In this document: in pieces, positions 7,797 to 10,528 of the stretch
How the letters are laid out: each line of letters opens with the position of its first letter
Position numbering within the stretch: the stretch's first letter is position 1
Source of the DNA: an uncultured Porphyromonadaceae bacterium
GTDB taxonomy: Bacteria; Bacteroidota; Bacteroidia; Bacteroidales; Muribaculaceae
Assembly: GCA_947175455.1 (NCBI GenBank)
Contig: CAMWMW010000017.1
Location: forward strand, 1 to 10,528
Direction: 5' to 3'
Length of the DNA: 10,528 bases
Made by a program: the position numbers and the translations under genes
Notes under the pieces: generated by a model
What the model saw: the letters and a program-made list of their open reading frames with translations, nothing else
Databases searched by the model: none
What the model was told of the DNA's origin: nothing

Positions 7797-8486
7797 TTAC
7801 AGTTTTTTGATGATGCGTGATACGCATTCGAAAGTTTTTTCGGGTGCTTTGTTCCAGAAATCAACGTATTGCGATACGTTTTCCGCTGCGCCCGGGGTGT
7901 CGCTCATTACCCGTATTATCGCAAACGGGATTCCGCAGCGCGTACAGGTCTGGGCGATAGAGGCGGATTCCATGTCGACGGCAAGCGCCTGTGGAAATCT
8001 GCCCTTTATTTCTTCAACTTCTTTCTTTTCATGTATGAACTTGTCGCCACTGCAGATGAGACCGAATCTGACGTTGTCGTTATCTTTGAAAAGTGTCTTT
8101 CCGGCGTTTATTATCTTTTCATCCGGTGTTAGTATCGCCTTGAAACCATCTGCCGCGCCATATTCCGTGCCGGGTCCGCACCATACGTCATGGTATGCCA
8201 CACTGTCGGCGATGAGCACTGAGCCGATGCCCAATGAGCCGTCTACACCTCCAGCGACACCTGAGTTGATGACAATATCCGGTCTGCGGTCGCATATGAG
8301 TCTATAGGTGTTGAGCGCGGAATTGACTTTGCCGATACCGCATTTCCCGGCGATAACTTCCTTGTCTCCGATTCTTCCGGCATAGTATCTGTTTTCACCT
8401 ATGTTGAATTCTTCTCTGTCGGGCATCTGGTTGAGGAGCAGTCCAAGCTCTTTGTCCATTGCCACCAAAATTGCAATTCTAAACAT
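7797..8486 (-). CDS. mtnN: 5'-methylthioadenosine/S-adenosylhomocysteine nucleosidase
   Basis: A 229-aa cytosolic enzyme, close to the ~230-aa family norm. It hydrolyses methylthioadenosine and S-adenosylhomocysteine to adenine plus the thioribose or ribosyl-homocysteine product. This serves methionine salvage, removes inhibitors of methylation and polyamine synthesis, and feeds the LuxS or SAH-detoxification route. The PNP/UDP phosphorylase fold is visible: AILVAMDKEL at the N-terminus with Glu13 equivalent to E. coli Glu12, the glycine-rich NSGVAGG (74-80), the loop VAYHD (96-100), VDMESAS (170-176) with Glu173 equivalent to Glu174, and RVMSD (192-196) with Asp196 as the general acid. I start at the ATG at 8484-8486. 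The reading frame continues upstream to a GTG at 8544-8546, but the added 20 residues match nothing in the family and would cover the promoter palindrome. All catalytic residues are present, so it should be active. Confidence 0.93.
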   Translation of the reverse strand: MFRIAILVAMDKELGLLLNQMPDREEFNIGENRYYAGRIGDKEVIAGKCGIGKVNSALNTYRLICDRRPDIVINSGVAGGVDGSLGIGSVLIADSVAYHDVWCGPGTEYGAADGFKAILTPDEKIINAGKTLFKDNDNVRFGLICSGDKFIHEKKEVEEIKGRFPQALAVDMESASIAQTCTRCGIPFAIIRVMSDTPGAAENVSQYVDFWNKAPEKTFECVSRIIKKL

Positions 8487-8499
8487 CTGTCTGCTTAAA

Positions 8500-8530
8500 T
8501 TTGTTAATTGTGCAAAATTAATTAATTTTG
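8500..8530 (+). promoter_or_regulatory. Promoter of the YciO-type gene
   Basis: TTTG at 8500-8503, a 19-bp spacer and TAATTTTG at 8523-8530 match the Bacteroidota -33/-7 consensus exactly. The start point would be near 8537, leaving a leader of about 15 nt to the ATG at 8553. The -7 box is the right half of the 18-bp palindrome at 8513-8530. Confidence 0.75.
8513..8530. promoter_or_regulatory. 18-bp perfect palindrome with back-to-back -7 boxes
   Basis: CAAAATTAATTAATTTTG is its own reverse complement. Its right half reads TAATTTTG on the plus strand and its left half reads TAATTTTG on the minus strand, each a full match to TAnnTTTG. The minus-strand box would start mtnN transcription near 8505, about 20 nt before its ATG. 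No good -33 element is seen for the minus direction (the expected site reads GGTT), so that promoter may be weaker. The palindrome could also serve as a binding site for a dimeric regulator, but nothing in the window identifies one. Confidence 0.6.
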
Positions 8531-8552
8531 TCGGGATATAACCCACTGAGCT

Positions 8553-9155
8553 ATGAAAACTATAAAAATATGGAACGATGCTCCTTCTGAAAAGCAGCTT
8601 GCGGATATTTGCCGCGGGATTGAGGATGGAGCAGTGGCAATCATGCCGACCGACACGTTGTATGGCATATGCTGCGATGCTCTTAATGTAAAGGCAATCG
8701 AGAGGATATGCCGTCTCAAAGGTATAAATCCGGATAAATCAAATCTTTCAATAGTGTGTGCCGATATATCCATGGCGGCGGAGTTTTCAAAGATTGACGA
8801 CCGGGTGTTCCGTCTGCTGAAAAGCAATACGCCCGGTCCGTTTACATTTTTGTTAAAATCAGCCTCCGCTCTGCCGAAGGTCTTCAAAGGACGCAAGACT
8901 GTGGGAGTGAGAATCCCGGATTGCGATACGATCAGAATGGTAGTGGAGCGTCTGGGTCATCCGCTTCTTACGACTTCCATAGAGTATGATGGCGACGACT
9001 ATGCCGTAAGTGCGGAGCTTATTGCGGAGAGCTATGACAACAGGGTTGACTTTATGGTGGAAGGTGAAGACGGTGGTCTTATACCGTCAACTATTGTAGA
9101 CTGCACAGGAAACGATCTTGAAATAATAAGGGAAGGAAAGGGGGAGCTCGCGTAA
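8553..9155 (+). CDS. Sua5/YciO/YrdC-family protein (threonylcarbamoyl-AMP synthase type)
   Basis: A 200-aa cytosolic protein with the YrdC fold. Family members such as TsaC/Sua5 make threonylcarbamoyl-AMP from threonine, bicarbonate and ATP for the t6A modification at position 37 of ANN-decoding tRNAs. Motifs seen: PTDTLYG (32-38), RLKGINPDKSNLS (54-66), TPGPFTFLLK (93-102), KGRKTVGVRIPD (112-123), PLLTTSI (137-143) and STIVD (179-183). The KGINPDKSNLS segment and the length without a C-terminal Sua5 domain resemble the YciO branch more than TsaC. Activity of that branch is less certain, so I leave out a gene symbol. The ATG follows a consensus promoter by about 20 nt. Three bases separate its TAA from the next ATG, so it shares a transcript with the transporter. 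Confidence 0.9.
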   Translation: MKTIKIWNDAPSEKQLADICRGIEDGAVAIMPTDTLYGICCDALNVKAIERICRLKGINPDKSNLSIVCADISMAAEFSKIDDRVFRLLKSNTPGPFTFLLKSASALPKVFKGRKTVGVRIPDCDTIRMVVERLGHPLLTTSIEYDGDDYAVSAELIAESYDNRVDFMVEGEDGGLIPSTIVDCTGNDLEIIREGKGELA

Positions 9156-9158
9156 ATC

Positions 9159-10070
9159 ATGCATATTGCAAGACAACAATTGAAAAACTCGATGCTTCCG
9201 ATTGCAATGGTCGGCGGCGCGGTCTTTTATAAGTGGATGGGATATCTCACTTTTCTTTCTCCTTATCTGATATTCCTGATGTTGTTTATCACATATTGCA
9301 AGCTTCAGTTCCGCGATTTCAAGCCGCGGAAGGAGCATGTCGTGTTGCTGACAGTGCAGATGGTTTTGTCTGCCGTCATATACCTTGTCTTGTCGCCGTT
9401 GAACCATATAGTGGGAGAGGGGATATTTATCTGTGTTTTTATCCCTACCGCCACGGCTGCACCCGTAATTACATCAATGCTTGGAGGCAGTATCTCATTC
9501 GTGGCGACGTATTCGTTGCTCTGCAATGCTTGCATAGCCGTGGCTGGTCCTGTGGTGCTCGCCGCGATAGGTGATAATCCTGATATGACTTTCCTTAAAT
9601 CATCATTGCTTATATGCTCCAAAGTGTTCCCGCTTATAATAGGGCCTCTGGCGTTGGCAATGATATTGCGTTATCTTGTGCCCCGGCTGCATTCGAAGGT
9701 AGTTAGCCATCAGAGTCTGTCATTCTATATGTGGGCAGTATCGTTGTTCATAATCGTAGGCAGTTGTGTGAGTTTTACAATCCGAACATGGGATGAAAAA
9801 CAGCTTCCTGCTGTTGTGATGCTTGTTGCCGGGGCTTTGGCAGTCTGTCTTCTTCAGTTTTACATCGGACGGAAAATAGGCGCGAGGTTTAATGACAGAG
9901 TATCAGGCGGGCAGAGTCTCGGACAGAAGAATACGGTGCTTGCCGTGTGGCTTGCCATGACCTATATGACACCGATTGCTTCTATCGCGCCTGCGGCATA
10001 TATAGCGTGGCAGAACATTGTCAACTCCTGGCAATTGGTTAAAAAGTCTTCGGTAAAAACGGATTGTTGA
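9159..10070 (+). CDS. BASS-like membrane transporter (bile acid:sodium symporter superfamily)
   Basis: A 303-aa integral inner-membrane protein with about nine hydrophobic segments, near residues 10-26, 28-46, 60-79, 87-105, 112-136, 150-172, 187-207, 217-237 and 257-285. The PTATAAPVITSMLGG stretch (96-110) and the late SGGQSLGQKNTVLAVW (249-264) resemble the two conserved crossover regions of BASS/ArsB-like carriers, which bind Na+ and an organic anion. The substrate cannot be read from the sequence, and bile acid transport should not be assumed. A purine-rich stretch at about 9129-9145 precedes the start, and the ATG lies 3 nt after the YciO-type stop, indicating one operon. Its TGA (10068-10070) directly abuts the stop of a convergent gene. 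Confidence 0.82.
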   Translation: MHIARQQLKNSMLPIAMVGGAVFYKWMGYLTFLSPYLIFLMLFITYCKLQFRDFKPRKEHVVLLTVQMVLSAVIYLVLSPLNHIVGEGIFICVFIPTATAAPVITSMLGGSISFVATYSLLCNACIAVAGPVVLAAIGDNPDMTFLKSSLLICSKVFPLIIGPLALAMILRYLVPRLHSKVVSHQSLSFYMWAVSLFIIVGSCVSFTIRTWDEKQLPAVVMLVAGALAVCLLQFYIGRKIGARFNDRVSGGQSLGQKNTVLAVWLAMTYMTPIASIAPAAYIAWQNIVNSWQLVKKSSVKTDC

Positions 10071-10100
10071 TTATCTGTCGCTGCAGTTTCCGTTATTTTT
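10055..10100. terminator. Possible bidirectional terminator in abutting convergent gene ends
   Basis: AACGGA at 10058-10063 can pair with TCCGTT at 10089-10094. Flanking AAA (10055-10057) can pair with TTT (10096-10098) across a bulged A at 10095. Each strand has a T-rich run after the hairpin. The 25-nt loop makes it weak. There is no other space for termination, since the two genes meet with no bases between them. Confidence 0.25.
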
Positions 10101-10256
10101 GTCGACAGCATTGCATTTGTCGGAAAGAACGCAACCGCAGCATGATTTCCGGCTTTTGTTTTTAACGCGCTTTATGAATCTGACTACAAGCCATGTCAAG
10201 GCTGCCAGGATTATAATGGCGACTGTTGTATATTGAATTGCAAGGTTTCTGTCCAT
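10071..10256 (-). CDS. FeoB-associated Cys-rich membrane protein
   Basis: A 61-aa protein with one membrane helix (about residues 7-28), a basic stretch (KRVKNKSRKS, 29-38) and a cysteine cluster CCGCVLSDKC (39-48), with a further Cys at 58. This architecture of a short N-terminal helix followed by a CxGC-type cluster matches the small FeoB-associated proteins of Bacteroidota. In other genomes these sit near ferrous-iron transporter genes and are thought to help Fe2+ uptake or bind metal, though their exact role is unsettled. No feoA or feoB is visible here, so the family name rests on sequence form only. It follows the topB reading frame by 8 nt on the same strand and probably shares its transcript. 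Its stop abuts the transporter stop. Confidence 0.75.
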   Translation of the reverse strand: MDRNLAIQYTTVAIIILAALTWLVVRFIKRVKNKSRKSCCGCVLSDKCNAVDKNNGNCSDR

Positions 10257-10264
10257 TCAAACAA

Positions 10265-10528
10265 TTATTTTTTAGGGTTGACAGACGATGTCTTGTCTTT
10301 CTTGTTATCTTTTTTAACAACAGTGTCGTTCTGTTGTTCGGCAATAATCTGTCTGTTGGAATTATCCTTAAGAACGGACATGACGATTTCCGAAATCATT
10401 TGCTTGAGCTGCGAAATGAATTCAGGCGCGCTGTATTCTCCATGCTCTATCTGGCGCAGTCTTCCCTCCCAGATGCCTGTGAGTTTGGCGCTTTTGAGCA
10501 ATTCTTCCTGAATGACGGAAATTAGTTC
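10265..10528 (-). CDS. topB: DNA topoisomerase III, C-terminal end (partial)
   Basis: The open frame enters from the right edge and covers the last 87 codons before the TAA at 10265-10267. Visible sequence begins ELISVIQEELLKSAKLTG and continues through IWEGRLRQIEHGEY, then FISQLKQM. This is the conserved closing segment of the type IA topoisomerase fold in Bacteroidota TopB. A Lys/Asn-rich disordered tail follows (KKDNKKDKTSS). The enzyme decatenates DNA and resolves recombination intermediates; the catalytic tyrosine and Toprim domain lie outside the window. A TTG at 10499-10501 should not be taken as the start, because family-like sequence continues upstream of it to the edge. The gene is followed after 8 nt by the Cys-rich small membrane protein. 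Confidence 0.85.
   Translation of the reverse strand, partial: ELISVIQEELLKSAKLTGIWEGRLRQIEHGEYSAPEFISQLKQMISEIVMSVLKDNSNRQIIAEQQNDTVVKKDNKKDKTSSVNPKK

Noticed and set aside
7807..8307. 166-codon plus-strand frame opposite the nucleosidase gene
   Set aside because: It is antisense to a gene with all catalytic motifs intact, and it shows no family features or promoter of its own.
8487..8546. GTG-initiated N-terminal extension of the nucleosidase
   Set aside because: The extra 20 residues do not fit the family, which starts a few residues before the AMDKEL motif, and they would cover the divergent promoter.
8522..8896. 124-codon minus-strand frame opposite the YciO-type gene
   Set aside because: It is antisense to a conserved gene and crosses its promoter, with no recognisable domain.
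1..10528. CRISPR arrays, tRNA or rRNA genes, insertion sequences
   Set aside because: I found no regularly spaced direct repeats, no tRNA-like cloverleaf, no rRNA sequence, and no transposase or terminal inverted repeats in the window.

Overview
The window looks like chromosomal DNA of a gut Bacteroidales, plausibly Muribaculaceae. Three things suggest this. Promoters of the Bacteroidota type (TTTG, 19-20 bp spacer, TAnnTTTG) sit exactly where genes need them. The large RHS protein has the N-terminal layout typical of Bacteroidota RHS proteins. The small FeoB-associated Cys-rich protein and the C-terminus of DNA topoisomerase III also read as Bacteroidota versions. The family-level placement is an inference.

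Left part (1-7674, minus strand): a probable secreted polymorphic-toxin locus. Transcription likely starts at a strong promoter near 7698-7729. It runs through a 337-aa exported protein with a sorting-domain-like tail, then through a 2049-aa RHS-repeat protein coupled to it by a 4-nt ATGA overlap. The RHS protein ends in a canonical RHS core (DPxG boundary at residue 1825). A roughly 220-aa AT-rich C-terminal module follows, resembling a lipase-type alpha/beta hydrolase (GHSKAG nucleophile elbow, late GRH histidine). A very AT-rich gene for a small protein with two predicted membrane helices lies just downstream and is the obvious immunity candidate. The first ~170 bases look unlike everything else: a (GT)n-like alternating tract, G-rich over C, no ORF. 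They may be a foreign, possibly host-derived, contig end.

Middle (7675-8552): a clean Rho-independent terminator separates the RHS operon promoter from the 5'-methylthioadenosine/S-adenosylhomocysteine nucleosidase gene (minus strand). That gene and a Sua5/YciO/YrdC gene (plus strand) diverge from a 66-bp spacer centred on an 18-bp perfect palindrome that carries a back-to-back -7 box on each strand.

Right part (8553-10528): the YciO-type gene and a BASS-like membrane transporter form a tight plus-strand pair. Their stop abuts the stop of a convergent minus-strand pair, consisting of a FeoB-associated Cys-rich small membrane protein and the 3' end of topB, which runs off the right edge. These are housekeeping-type genes. 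The accessory and most interesting material is the RHS locus on the left.
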